A stretch of 64,000 nt of DNA from positions 1-64,000 of the forward strand of contig JBBRLS010000008.1 in assembly GCA_038231215.1 (NCBI GenBank), read 5' to 3'. Below are positions 54,378 to 62,179 of the stretch, one piece after another; the first letter of the stretch is position 1; each line of letters opens with the position of its first letter. The notes under the pieces are model-generated. The model did no database searches. It was not told where the DNA came from and saw only the letters and a list, made by a program, of their open reading frames with translations. The stretch is from Schlegelella_A sp038231215. Its GTDB lineage: Bacteria; Pseudomonadota; Gammaproteobacteria; Burkholderiales; Burkholderiaceae_C. A program made the position numbers and the translations under genes.

Positions 54378-55677
54378 TCCGCACTTCGCCTGGCGCCGCA
54401 CCGGGGCCACTCTGATGACCCTGGCGCTGAGCCTGGCCGCCGCCCACGCTGTGGCGCAGACCGGCGACTACATCGTCGCCGTCGTGAACCAGGAGCTCGT
54501 CACCGCCGCCGAGCTGCAGCAGCGGCTGGTCCGCGTGCGCGAAGAGGCCGGGCGCAACCGCACGCCGCTGCCGCCGCCCGGCGCGTTGCGCCAGCAGGCG
54601 CTCGACCAGCTGATCGACGAGCGTGTCCTGATCACCAACGCACGCGATAGCGGCGCCCGGATAGACGAGTCGGAGATCGATCGTGCCGTCGCCAACGTCG
54701 CGATCCAGAACCAGCTGACGATGCCGCAATTGCGCGAGCGGCTGAAGAAGGAAGGCGTCGACTACGCGAAGTTTCGCGAGAACGTGAAGGACCAGATGAT
54801 GGTCGAGCGGGTGCGCGAGCGAGAAGTTGCGAGCCGCATCAAGGTCAGCGATGCCGATATCGATGCGCTCATCGAGCAGCGCCGCAACGGCGCCAGCTCG
54901 GTACAGCTCAACGTCGCGCAGATCCTCGTCACCGTGCCGGAGGGAGCGAGCCTGACGGCCGTCGCCGAGCGCCGCGAGCGCGCGCTGGCGGCGCTCAAGC
55001 GGGTTCGGGGCGGCGAGGACTTCGGTGTCGTCGCGCGCGAGATGTCGGAAGACGGCAACAAGGCGCAGGGAGGCGAGATCGGCATGCGGCCGGCCGATCG
55101 GCTGCCCGACCTGTTCGTGAAGGCGGCCCAGTCGCTCAAGTCCGGCGAGGTCTCGTCCGAACTACTGCGAAGCGGCGCCGGCTTTCACGTCCTCAAGGTG
55201 ATCGAGCGCAAGGACAACGCCGCCTTCAGCGTCCAGCAGGTGCGCCCGCGCCACATTCTTCTGCGGCCATCGGCGGAGCTTTCTCCCGAAGCGGCGGCGC
55301 GCCGGTTGGCGCAATTCAGGCGCGAGATCCTTGCCCGCAGCAAGACCTTCGAGCAACTGGCGAAAGACAACTCCGAGGACGGCAGTTCGGCGCAAGGCGG
55401 CGATCTCGGCTGGTCGTCGCCGGGGCAGTTCGTTCCCGAGTTCGAGGAAGCGATCGCTGCACTCGAACTCGGCGGCCTCTCCGAGCCGGTGGCGACGCGA
55501 TTCGGCATCCACCTCGTCCAGGTCGTCGACCGGCGCACGGTGACGCTCGACCGCAAGCAGCAGCGCGAGCAGGCGAGAAACATCCTGCGCGAGCAGAAGT
55601 TCGAGGACGCTTACGTCGAATGGCTGCGCGACCTGCGCGGCCGCGCCTACATCGAGCTGCGCGACCCGCCGCAATAG
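54370..55677 (+). CDS. surA: Periplasmic chaperone and peptidyl-prolyl isomerase SurA
   Basis: SurA escorts outer-membrane proteins, including LptD, to the BAM complex. The protein has 435 aa: a signal peptide (ending AHAVA-QTGDY, about residue 34), an N-terminal chaperone domain (about 40-175) and two parvulin domains (about 180-280 and 288-390), the second with GDLGWSSPGQFVPEFEEA. The ATG at 54370 is used because it gives the signal peptide and overlaps lptD by only eight bases. rsmA follows after 23 bases; pdxA, often between them, is absent here. Confidence 0.93.
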   Translation: MTDPHFAWRRTGATLMTLALSLAAAHAVAQTGDYIVAVVNQELVTAAELQQRLVRVREEAGRNRTPLPPPGALRQQALDQLIDERVLITNARDSGARIDESEIDRAVANVAIQNQLTMPQLRERLKKEGVDYAKFRENVKDQMMVERVREREVASRIKVSDADIDALIEQRRNGASSVQLNVAQILVTVPEGASLTAVAERRERALAALKRVRGGEDFGVVAREMSEDGNKAQGGEIGMRPADRLPDLFVKAAQSLKSGEVSSELLRSGAGFHVLKVIERKDNAAFSVQQVRPRHILLRPSAELSPEAAARRLAQFRREILARSKTFEQLAKDNSEDGSSAQGGDLGWSSPGQFVPEFEEAIAALELGGLSEPVATRFGIHLVQVVDRRTVTLDRKQQREQARNILREQKFEDAYVEWLRDLRGRAYIELRDPPQ

Positions 55678-55700
55678 CGCTGGCCGGCACGAACCTGCGC

Positions 55701-56468
55701 GTGTCGCATCGTCCGAAAAAGCGTTTCGGCCAGCATTTCCTGACTGACCGCGGGGTCATCGATTCGATCGTGCGCGCGATCGTGCCGCAGGCCGGCGAGG
55801 CGATCGTCGAGATCGGGCCGGGACTGGGCGCGATCACCCGCCCGCTGCTCGAGCGCTGCGGTGCGCTCACCGTTGTCGAGCTCGATCGCGACCTCGCGGC
55901 GCGCCTGCGCCGCACGCCGGGGCTCGAAGTCGTCGAGGCCGACGTGCTGCGCGTCGATTTCGTCGCCCTCGCTGCCGCCCGAGGCGCGGCGACGCGGCTG
56001 CGCATCGTCGGCAACCTGCCCTACAACATCTCGACGCCGATCCTCTTTCACCTGCTCGAGGCGGTGGATCGCATCGCCGACCAGCATGTCATGCTGCAGA
56101 AGGAGGTCGTCGACCGGATGGCGGCGGCGCCGGGTCGCAAGGACTACGGGCGCCTCAGCGTCATGCTGCAGTGGCGCTACGACATCGAGCACGTGCTCGA
56201 TGTGCCGCCCGAAGCCTTCGATCCGCCGCCACGGGTCGATTCGGCGGTGGCGCGCATGACGCCGAAGCCGGCGGCTCCGGGCGTCGACCCAAAGCTGCTC
56301 GGCGAGATCGTCACGATCGCTTTCTCGCAGCGACGCAAGCTCCTGCGACACACGCTGGGCCGCTGGCTCGACGAGCGCAACGCCGCTGGAACCTTCGACA
56401 CGCAGCGGCGCGCCGAAGAGGTGCCGGTCGACGAATACCTGCGCCTGGCCGCGGCTATGCCGCGCTAA
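55701..56468 (+). CDS. rsmA: 16S rRNA dimethyladenosine transferase RsmA (KsgA)
   Basis: RsmA dimethylates two adjacent adenines (A1518 and A1519) near the 3' end of 16S rRNA. From GTG 55701 the protein has 255 aa and begins VSHRPKKRFGQHFLTD, the family N-terminus. Motif I is VEIGPGLGAITRPLLE, and the catalytic motif IV is NLPYNISTPILFHL. The C-terminal domain contains FSQRRKLLRHTLG. Longer frames to 55620 lie inside surA and are unlikely. Confidence 0.95.
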   Translation: MSHRPKKRFGQHFLTDRGVIDSIVRAIVPQAGEAIVEIGPGLGAITRPLLERCGALTVVELDRDLAARLRRTPGLEVVEADVLRVDFVALAAARGAATRLRIVGNLPYNISTPILFHLLEAVDRIADQHVMLQKEVVDRMAAAPGRKDYGRLSVMLQWRYDIEHVLDVPPEAFDPPPRVDSAVARMTPKPAAPGVDPKLLGEIVTIAFSQRRKLLRHTLGRWLDERNAAGTFDTQRRAEEVPVDEYLRLAAAMPR

Positions 56469-56595
56469 GCCACATCGCCGTGTCGAAGGCACTGCTCATC
56501 AGCGGCATGTTGCCGCCGAAGGTGCTGTTCGCCGCAGTCTTCGACGCCGCCTTGACAGGCTTGTCGATGCTCTTTTCGTTGACGCCGGGGGCCAC
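56455..56595 (-). CDS. Possible small protein or gene remnant, 46 aa
   Basis: A minus-strand frame between barstar and rsmA reads VAPGVNEKSIDKPVKAAS followed by SKTAANS-type residues and ends MWLSAA with a stop that overlaps the rsmA stop region. Its third codon positions are strongly G/C-biased like real local genes, yet there is no good start or ribosome-binding site. It could be the tail of a lost gene. I cannot assign a family. Confidence 0.22.
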   Translation of the reverse strand: MAPGVNEKSIDKPVKAASKTAANSTFGGNMPLMSSAFDTAMWLSAA

Positions 56596-56602
56596 ATCCG
56601 TC

Positions 56603-56637
56603 GCCCGCTCCCATGACCCTGATTCCTGGGAGCGGGC
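56603..56637 (-). terminator. Perfect hairpin at the 3' end of the barstar gene
   Basis: GCCCGCTCCCA (56603-56613) and TGGGAGCGGGC (56627-56637) form an 11-bp perfect inverted repeat with a 13-base loop that begins at the barstar stop codon. There is no T run on either side, so it would be a Rho-independent-like stem without a tail, or an RNA 3'-end stabiliser. Confidence 0.5.
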
Positions 56638-57032
56638 TACTGAAAAGAATAGAAGCACCTGAACGGTACTTTGCGCTCCGCCCAGTAGTCGGCGGCGTCG
56701 CGGAACACGTCGAGCAACTGCTCGCGCGCCTCGCGGTCGAAGCGCGGGTTGTCGGGCAACTGCTCCAGCACGACGACGAATCCTGGCTGCGAGCCGGCTT
56801 TCTGCACGAGGTCGGTCATGCAGTCGTAGAGCGCATCGAGGTTCTTGCCGAAGTGCGTCGGGAACAGGAACGCTTCGGCGATGCCTTCGAGAACTTCCTG
56901 CTTGGACTGCGCCGCCGTCAGATTGGCATACAGAAAATGCTGCTCGGCGTGATTCGCCGCATGCATGAGATCGTCGACGCGATAGGCTCGAATCGACTGC
57001 ACGATGTTTGGACGGACTGTCTGCAAGAGCAT
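56637..57032 (-). CDS. Barstar-family ribonuclease inhibitor
   Basis: This 131-aa acidic protein of the barstar family is expected to bind and block the RNase encoded directly upstream. The barstar fold segments are FLFPTHFGKNLDALYDCM (the Asp-rich recognition helix region) and the C-terminal strand RKVPFRCFYSF. The ATG at 57032 is preferred because CAGGAGGAA (57039-57047) is an excellent Shine-Dalgarno eight bases upstream. An in-frame ATG at 57074 overlaps the RNase stop by four bases and would add 14 residues. The perfect hairpin follows the stop. Confidence 0.87.
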   Translation of the reverse strand: MLLQTVRPNIVQSIRAYRVDDLMHAANHAEQHFLYANLTAAQSKQEVLEGIAEAFLFPTHFGKNLDALYDCMTDLVQKAGSQPGFVVVLEQLPDNPRFDREAREQLLDVFRDAADYWAERKVPFRCFYSFQ

Positions 57033-57038
57033 GTCGCG

Positions 57039-57047
57039 TTCCTCCTG
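57039..57047 (-). promoter_or_regulatory. Strong ribosome-binding site for barstar
   Basis: The minus strand reads CAGGAGGAA, spaced eight bases from the ATG at 57032. It is much stronger than other ribosome-binding sites in the window, including that of the RNase gene. Excess inhibitor relative to toxin is the expected outcome. Confidence 0.7.
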
Positions 57048-57070
57048 TTCAATAAAATTCGCTAAGGCGC

Positions 57071-57469
57071 TCATGGCGTGATCCGTTTGAAACTGGCGTA
57101 GTGGTCGGCGGTGTAAAAGCAGGCGGCTGGCGCCACCGGAATGCGCCCGCCGCAGACGATCCGGCGCGCGCCGCGGTCGCGCGCCCCGGGCGTCGCCACC
57201 GTGTACTCGCGGTAGAAGCCGCGCGGTTCGGCCGGCAAGGCACGCTCCCGGTTGCCGAATACCGAGCCGTCCTTGGGCGACACGAACGGGCCGCCAACAT
57301 GGATGGCGCGATGCACGACTTGCGCTTCGCTGGGTAGCTGTGCCAGGCGCACCGATCCCGAAAACGGTGCCGATTCCCGCGCTTGTAAGGTGCCGACTGC
57401 GAGCAGCCCTGCGACGCCGATTCCCACTCCCCACCGGAGTAGTGGCCGCCAAGGCTGCAGCCGACCCAT
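57071..57469 (-). CDS. Secreted guanyl-specific ribonuclease (barnase/RNase N1-T1 family)
   Basis: This 132-aa protein has an N-terminal hydrophobic signal or anchor (about residues 10-30) and a C-terminal microbial RNase domain. The family's conserved parts are visible: GFYREYTVATPGARDRGARRI with the catalytic Glu and Arg, and CFYTADHYASFKRI with the catalytic His. It is followed immediately by its probable inhibitor. The start is uncertain: ATG 57469 follows no good Shine-Dalgarno, and a GTG lies nine bases earlier. A promoter is seen at 57507-57535. Roles in RNA scavenging, competition or as a toxin module are all possible. Confidence 0.87.
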   Translation of the reverse strand: MGRLQPWRPLLRWGVGIGVAGLLAVGTLQARESAPFSGSVRLAQLPSEAQVVHRAIHVGGPFVSPKDGSVFGNRERALPAEPRGFYREYTVATPGARDRGARRIVCGGRIPVAPAACFYTADHYASFKRITP

Positions 57470-57506
57470 CAAAACCACGGGAAATCCCTGAACTGTGAAT
57501 CCGTAG

Positions 57507-57535
57507 ATGTTACCGAAGCGGGGCGAAAACCTCAA
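57507..57535 (-). promoter_or_regulatory. Candidate sigma-70 promoter for the RNase-barstar pair
   Basis: On the minus strand TTGAGG (57530-57535) and TAACAT (57507-57512) are separated by 17 bases, a consensus-like spacing. Transcription would begin near 57500, giving a leader of about 30 bases before the RNase ATG. Confidence 0.5.
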
Positions 57536-57676
57536 GTTGCTGCCACAAATTAGGGCACGGGAAATAGGGATTAAGTTGGCGCCTACACCTCTTGCGCGTC
57601 AGCAAATACAACTGGAGGCAGGGCTTGTCGTCGATCCGACACGAAAGCCCTTTGGAGTAGCTGGCCCGATGTTCTT

Positions 57677-59971
57677 CTAACGGGCCGCGTTGGCGTCTGC
57701 GACAGCCAGCGCCGTCATGTTGATGATCCTGCGCACTGTCGCCGCTGGCGTCAGGATGTGCACCGGTTGCGCGGCACCGAGAAGGACTGGCCCGATCGCG
57801 ATGCCGCCGCCGGCGGCGGTCTTGAGCAGGTTGTAGGCGATGTTGGCGGCGTCGATGTTGGGCAGGACGAGCAGGTTGGCCTCGCCCGTCAGCGGGCTGT
57901 CGGGCATGAGGTCGTTTCGGTAGTGGGCGTCGAGCGCGGCGTCGCCGTGCATCTCGCCGTCGACTTCCAGCCATGCTGCCTGCGACTGGAGAAGGGCCAG
58001 CGCGGCGCGCATCTTCAGCGCCGAGGGCTGGTTGCTGGTGCCGTAGTTGCTGTGCGAGAGCAGCGCCGCCTTCGGCTTGATGCCGAAGCGCAGCATCTCC
58101 TCAGCCGCCATCAAGGTGATTTCGGCGAGCTGCTCGGCCGTCGGGTCGTAGTTGACATGGGTGTCGACGAGCATGACCTGGCGGCCGGGCAGGATCAGCC
58201 CGTTCATGCAGGCGTAGGTCTTCGCTCCCTCGCGCAGGCCGATCACCTGGTCGATGTAGTGCAGGTGCATGGCGGTGCCGCCCCAGGTGCCGCACAGCAT
58301 GCCGTCGACCTCGCCGGTCTTGAGCAGCATCGAGCCGATCAGCGTCAATCGCCGACGCATCTCGATCTTGGCCAGTTGCGCCGTCACACCTTTTCGCGCC
58401 GTGAGACGGTGGTAGGTCTGCCAGTAGTCGCGATAGCGGTGGTCGTCTTCGGTGTTGACGAGGTCGTAGTCGCGCCCGGCGACCAGGCGCAGGCCGAACT
58501 TGGCGACGCGTTGCTCGATCACCGCCGGACGGCCGATGAGCGTCGGCCGCGCCAGGTTCTCGTCGACGACGACCTGCACCGCGCGGAGGACACGTTCTTC
58601 CTCGCCTTCGGCAAAGGCGATGCGCTTGTGGCTGGCCGTCTTGGCCAGGCTGAAGATCGGCCGCATCGTCGTGCCCGAGGCGTAGACGAAGGTCTGCAGC
58701 TTGGCGCGATAGGCCTCCATGTCGACGATCGGCCGCGCCGCCACGCCGGAGTCGGCCGCGGCCTGCGCCACCGCCGGGGCGATGCGCATCATCAGGCGCG
58801 GGTCGAAGGGCTTGGGGATCAGGTACTCGCGGCCGAAGCTCTGCGTCACCCCGGCGTATGCCGCGGTCACCACTTCGCTCTGTTCGGCTTGCGCCAGGCC
58901 GGCAATGGCGTGCACCGCGGCGATCTCCATCTCGACCGTGATCGTCGTCGCGCCCGAGTCGAGCGCGCCGCGGAAGATGTACGGGAAGCACAGGACGTTA
59001 TTGACCTGGTTCGGGTAGTCGCTGCGGCCAGTGGCGACGATCGCATCGTTGCGGACCGAGTGCACTTCCTCGGGCAGGATTTCCGGCGTCGGGTTGGCGA
59101 GCGCAAAGATGATCGGATTGGGCCGCATGGTCGCCACCATCTCGGGCTTGAGCACCCCGGCGGCCGAGAGGCCCAGGAAGATGTCGGCGCCTTTCATCAC
59201 CTCGGCGAGCTTGCGGTGCCCGGTCTTCTGCGCGTAGATGATCTTGTCTTCGTCCATCAGCTCGACGCGTCCCTCGTAGACGACGCCGGCCAGGTCGGTG
59301 ACCCAGATGTTCTGGCGCGGCACGCCGAGCTTGACGAGCAGGCCCAGGCAGGCGAGCGCCGCCGCGCCGGCGCCCGAGGTGACGAGCTTGACCTCGTCGA
59401 TCTTCTTGCCGCTGACCTTGAGCGCGTTGAGCACGCCGGCGCCGACGACGATCGCCGTGCCGTGCTGGTCGTCGTGAAAGACCGGGATCTTCATGCGCGA
59501 GCGCAGCGCCCGCTCGACGTAGAAGCAGTCCGGCGCCTTGATGTCCTCGAGGTTGATGCCACCGAAGGTCGGCTCGAGCGCGGCGATCAGTTCGATCAGC
59601 TTGTCCAGGTCTTTCTGATTCACCTCGATGTCGAAGACGTCGATGCCGGCGAACTTCTTGAAGAGGACGCCCTTGCCTTCCATCACCGGCTTGGCCGCCA
59701 GTGGGCCGATGTCGCCCAGGCCGAGCACGGCCGTGCCGTTGGTGATGACGGCGACGAGGTTGCCGCGCGAGGTGTAGCGAAACGCATTGGCCGGGTCGGC
59801 GACGATCTCTTCGCAGGCCGCAGCGACGCCGGGAGAGTAGGCGAGGGCGAGGTCGTGCTGGTTGACGAGCTGCTTGGTCGCGGCGATCGCCACCTTGCCG
59901 GGCGTCGGAAACTCGTGATAGTCGAGCGCCGCGCGGCGCAGTTCGGCGGCTCGTTGTTCGGAGATGGGCAT
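57677..59971 (-). CDS. maeB: NADP-dependent malic enzyme MaeB
   Basis: MaeB decarboxylates malate to pyruvate with NADP. From ATG 59971 the protein has 764 aa, similar to Escherichia coli MaeB. The N-terminal malic enzyme part (about 1-425) includes YSPGVAAACEEI, GTAVLGLGDIGPLAAKPVMEG and the metal site FHDDQHGTAIVVGAGVLNA. The C-terminal part (about 430-764) is a phosphotransacetylase-like domain that in this family is thought to be regulatory. Longer frames to 60178 overlap the divergent thiL region and are rejected. Confidence 0.96.
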   Translation of the reverse strand: MPISEQRAAELRRAALDYHEFPTPGKVAIAATKQLVNQHDLALAYSPGVAAACEEIVADPANAFRYTSRGNLVAVITNGTAVLGLGDIGPLAAKPVMEGKGVLFKKFAGIDVFDIEVNQKDLDKLIELIAALEPTFGGINLEDIKAPDCFYVERALRSRMKIPVFHDDQHGTAIVVGAGVLNALKVSGKKIDEVKLVTSGAGAAALACLGLLVKLGVPRQNIWVTDLAGVVYEGRVELMDEDKIIYAQKTGHRKLAEVMKGADIFLGLSAAGVLKPEMVATMRPNPIIFALANPTPEILPEEVHSVRNDAIVATGRSDYPNQVNNVLCFPYIFRGALDSGATTITVEMEIAAVHAIAGLAQAEQSEVVTAAYAGVTQSFGREYLIPKPFDPRLMMRIAPAVAQAAADSGVAARPIVDMEAYRAKLQTFVYASGTTMRPIFSLAKTASHKRIAFAEGEEERVLRAVQVVVDENLARPTLIGRPAVIEQRVAKFGLRLVAGRDYDLVNTEDDHRYRDYWQTYHRLTARKGVTAQLAKIEMRRRLTLIGSMLLKTGEVDGMLCGTWGGTAMHLHYIDQVIGLREGAKTYACMNGLILPGRQVMLVDTHVNYDPTAEQLAEITLMAAEEMLRFGIKPKAALLSHSNYGTSNQPSALKMRAALALLQSQAAWLEVDGEMHGDAALDAHYRNDLMPDSPLTGEANLLVLPNIDAANIAYNLLKTAAGGGIAIGPVLLGAAQPVHILTPAATVRRIINMTALAVADANAAR

Positions 59972-60149
59972 GGTTCGCTTGGCGGGTCTTCCGCCCGGGG
60001 TCGCGGCTCGGCCGCAGCCGGCCATCATTGCAGAGTGCAAGCTGCGTCGACCCCTATATTTCCCGAGGCGTGGCTCGGCTGATCGCGCCTCGGTGCCGCC
60101 GGGCGACCCGGCGCCTCTCGGTGCGGCGCCTATGATCGTCCGCACGACC

Positions 60150-61127
60150 ATGGCGCAGCTCGGCGAGTTCGAAATCATTGCCCGTTACTTCACGCCGCCG
60201 GTGCGGCGTGCCGCCCTCGGCGTGGGCGACGATTGCGCGTTGCTCACCGTCGCTCCAGGCATGACCTTGGCGGTCTCGAGCGACATGCTGGTCGAGGGAA
60301 GGCACTTCGTCTCGACGGTGGCGCCCGAGCGCCTGGGCCACAAGGCGCTGGCCGTCAACCTGAGCGATCTCGCGGCTTGCGGTGCGCGCCCGATCGCCTT
60401 CACGCTGGCGCTCGCCCTGCCGCAGGCCGACGAGGCGTTTATCGCCCCGTTCGCTCGCGGCCTGCTGGCGCTGGCCGACCGGCACGGCTGCGAGCTGGTC
60501 GGCGGCGACACGACGCGCGGGCCGCTCACCATCGCCATCACGGTCTTCGGCGAAGTGGCGGCCGGCGCGGCCCTGCTCCGATCAGGGGCGCGGCCGGGCG
60601 ACGACGTCTACGTCAGCGGCACGCTCGGCGACGCCCGGCTGGCGCTCGAGGTGTTGCGCGGCACGGCCGACGTCCCCGGCGAGGGCTTCGTGCGAATACG
60701 CCGCGCCATGGAAGAGCCGGAACCACGCGTCGCGCTCGGCATGGCGCTGGCAGGCATCGCGACCAGCGCCATCGACGTCTCCGACGGGCTCGCCGGCGAC
60801 TTCGGCCACGTGCTGCGGAGGTCCGGTGTGGCCGGCGTCGTCGACGTCGACGCCTTGCCGTGCAGCGCCGACCTCGCGGCCCAGCCGCTTGCCACTCAGC
60901 GCGATTGCCTGCTTGCCGGCGGCGACGACTACGAGCTGGTTTTCACGGCGTCGGCCGAGCGTCGTGAGGCCGTGGCCGAAGCGTCGGCGCGTGCCGCGAC
61001 GACCGTCACACGAATCGGCCGCATCGAAGCCGGAAGCGGCCTTCGCTTCGTCGACGCGAAGGGGCACGACGTGACCGGCTCGGCCACCTCCTTCGATCAC
61101 TTCCGCGCGGCGTCGTCGGAGCAATGA
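60150..61127 (+). CDS. thiL: Thiamine-phosphate kinase ThiL
   Basis: ThiL phosphorylates thiamine monophosphate to the active cofactor. Using ATG 60150 gives 325 aa, the Escherichia coli length, beginning MAQLGEFEIIARYF. Substrate-site motifs are LGVGDDCALL, NLSDLAACGARP, VGGDTTRGPL, AIDVSDGLAGDFGHVL and AGGDDYELVF. ATG 60132 is an alternative. A TATATT at 60055-60060 may be a -10 box. It overlaps pgpA by four bases. Confidence 0.94.
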   Translation: MAQLGEFEIIARYFTPPVRRAALGVGDDCALLTVAPGMTLAVSSDMLVEGRHFVSTVAPERLGHKALAVNLSDLAACGARPIAFTLALALPQADEAFIAPFARGLLALADRHGCELVGGDTTRGPLTIAITVFGEVAAGAALLRSGARPGDDVYVSGTLGDARLALEVLRGTADVPGEGFVRIRRAMEEPEPRVALGMALAGIATSAIDVSDGLAGDFGHVLRRSGVAGVVDVDALPCSADLAAQPLATQRDCLLAGGDDYELVFTASAERREAVAEASARAATTVTRIGRIEAGSGLRFVDAKGHDVTGSATSFDHFRAASSEQ

Positions 61128-61675
61128 GCACCGAGCCCACCCTCAATCCACCGCTGCGCGGCGCCGGTCGCAAGCCGGACTGGCGCTTCCTGCTCGCTCA
61201 CCCGGCGCACGTCATCGCCCTCGGCTTCGGCAGTGGTCTCTCGCCCGTCGCGCCCGGCACGTCCGGCACCTTGTGGGCCTGGTTCGCGTGGGTCGCCTTG
61301 CAGCCGGCGATGAGCGATTCCATGCGCGCGCTGCTCCTCGTCGCCTCGACGCTGGTCGGCTGGTGGGCCTGTACCGTCACTGCCCGCCACCTTGCGCAGG
61401 CCGATCCGTCTTCCGTCGTCTGGGACGAGATCGTCGCCTTCTGGCTCGTTCTCTGGCTCGTCACGCCGGCCGGCTTCTGGGCGCAGGCGATTGCCTTCGG
61501 CCTGTTCCGCTTCTTCGACGCCGCCAAGCCCGGCCCGGTCGCCTGGGCCGATCAGCTATTCAAGCATCGGCGCGGCCAGCCGATCGGCTGGGCACAAGGC
61601 TTCGGCATCCTGCTCGATGACTTCGTCGCCGCGCTTTGCACGCTGCTCGTGTTCGCCTTATGGAAGTTCATCTGA
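61124..61675 (+). CDS. pgpA: Phosphatidylglycerophosphatase A
   Basis: PgpA dephosphorylates phosphatidylglycerol phosphate in the inner membrane. The 183-aa protein has four hydrophobic segments and the family motifs GFGSGLSPVAPGTSGTLW (about 36-53), the acidic VVWDEIVAFW and FRFFDAAKPGPVAWAD. It begins with an ATGA overlap on thiL and ends inside pncC (16-base overlap). Confidence 0.93.
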   Translation: MSTEPTLNPPLRGAGRKPDWRFLLAHPAHVIALGFGSGLSPVAPGTSGTLWAWFAWVALQPAMSDSMRALLLVASTLVGWWACTVTARHLAQADPSSVVWDEIVAFWLVLWLVTPAGFWAQAIAFGLFRFFDAAKPGPVAWADQLFKHRRGQPIGWAQGFGILLDDFVAALCTLLVFALWKFI

Positions 61676-62166
61676 ACGACGACGCGGCAACGGCATCGCT
61701 CGTCGCGCGCCTTGCTGACTCGTTGCGCGCGCGCGGCGCTTTCATGGCGACGGCGGAGTCGTGCACGGGCGGACTGATCGCCGCCGCCTGCACCTCGCTC
61801 GCCGGCTCGAGCGAATGGTTCGAGCGCGGCTTCGTCACGTATTCGAACCAGGCCAAGGCCGAGATGCTCGGCGTTCCTGATGCGCTGATCGAAGCGCATG
61901 GCGCAGTCAGCGCCGAGGTCGCGCGGGCGATGGCCGAAGGCGCACTGGTGCATTCGCGTGCTTCCTTTGCCGTCTCGGTCACGGGAATCGCCGGGCCCGC
62001 AGGCGGCTCGATCGACAAGCCCGTCGGCACCGTGTGGATCGCCGTGGCGCAGGCCGGTCGAGCGACGGCCACCTTGCTGCAGGCCAGCGGCGATCGTGCG
62101 GCGATCCGCGGCGCGTCGGTCGTTCGGGCGCTCGAGTTGCTCGTCGCGCTCTGCGAAGCCGGGTGA
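61660..62166 (+). CDS. pncC: Nicotinamide-nucleotide amidohydrolase PncC (CinA C-terminal family)
   Basis: PncC deamidates NMN to NaMN for NAD recycling. The 168-aa protein is the stand-alone CinA C-terminal domain with TAESCTGGLIAAA, FVTYSNQAKAEMLGV and VTGIAGPAGGS. ATG 61660 matches the family N-terminus; an earlier in-frame codon at 61636 deepens the overlap with pgpA. It converges with holA, 13 bases apart. Confidence 0.92.
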   Translation: MEVHLNDDAATASLVARLADSLRARGAFMATAESCTGGLIAAACTSLAGSSEWFERGFVTYSNQAKAEMLGVPDALIEAHGAVSAEVARAMAEGALVHSRASFAVSVTGIAGPAGGSIDKPVGTVWIAVAQAGRATATLLQASGDRAAIRGASVVRALELLVALCEAG

Positions 62167-62179
62167 CCGGATCACAGAC

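Noticed and set aside
57507..57680. 57-codon plus-strand frame in the AT-richer gap between the RNase and maeB genes
   Set aside because: It has no ribosome-binding site, an in-frame stop lies just before its ATG, that ATG coincides with the -10 element of the opposite-strand promoter, and I recognise no family. It is mentioned only as part of the island.
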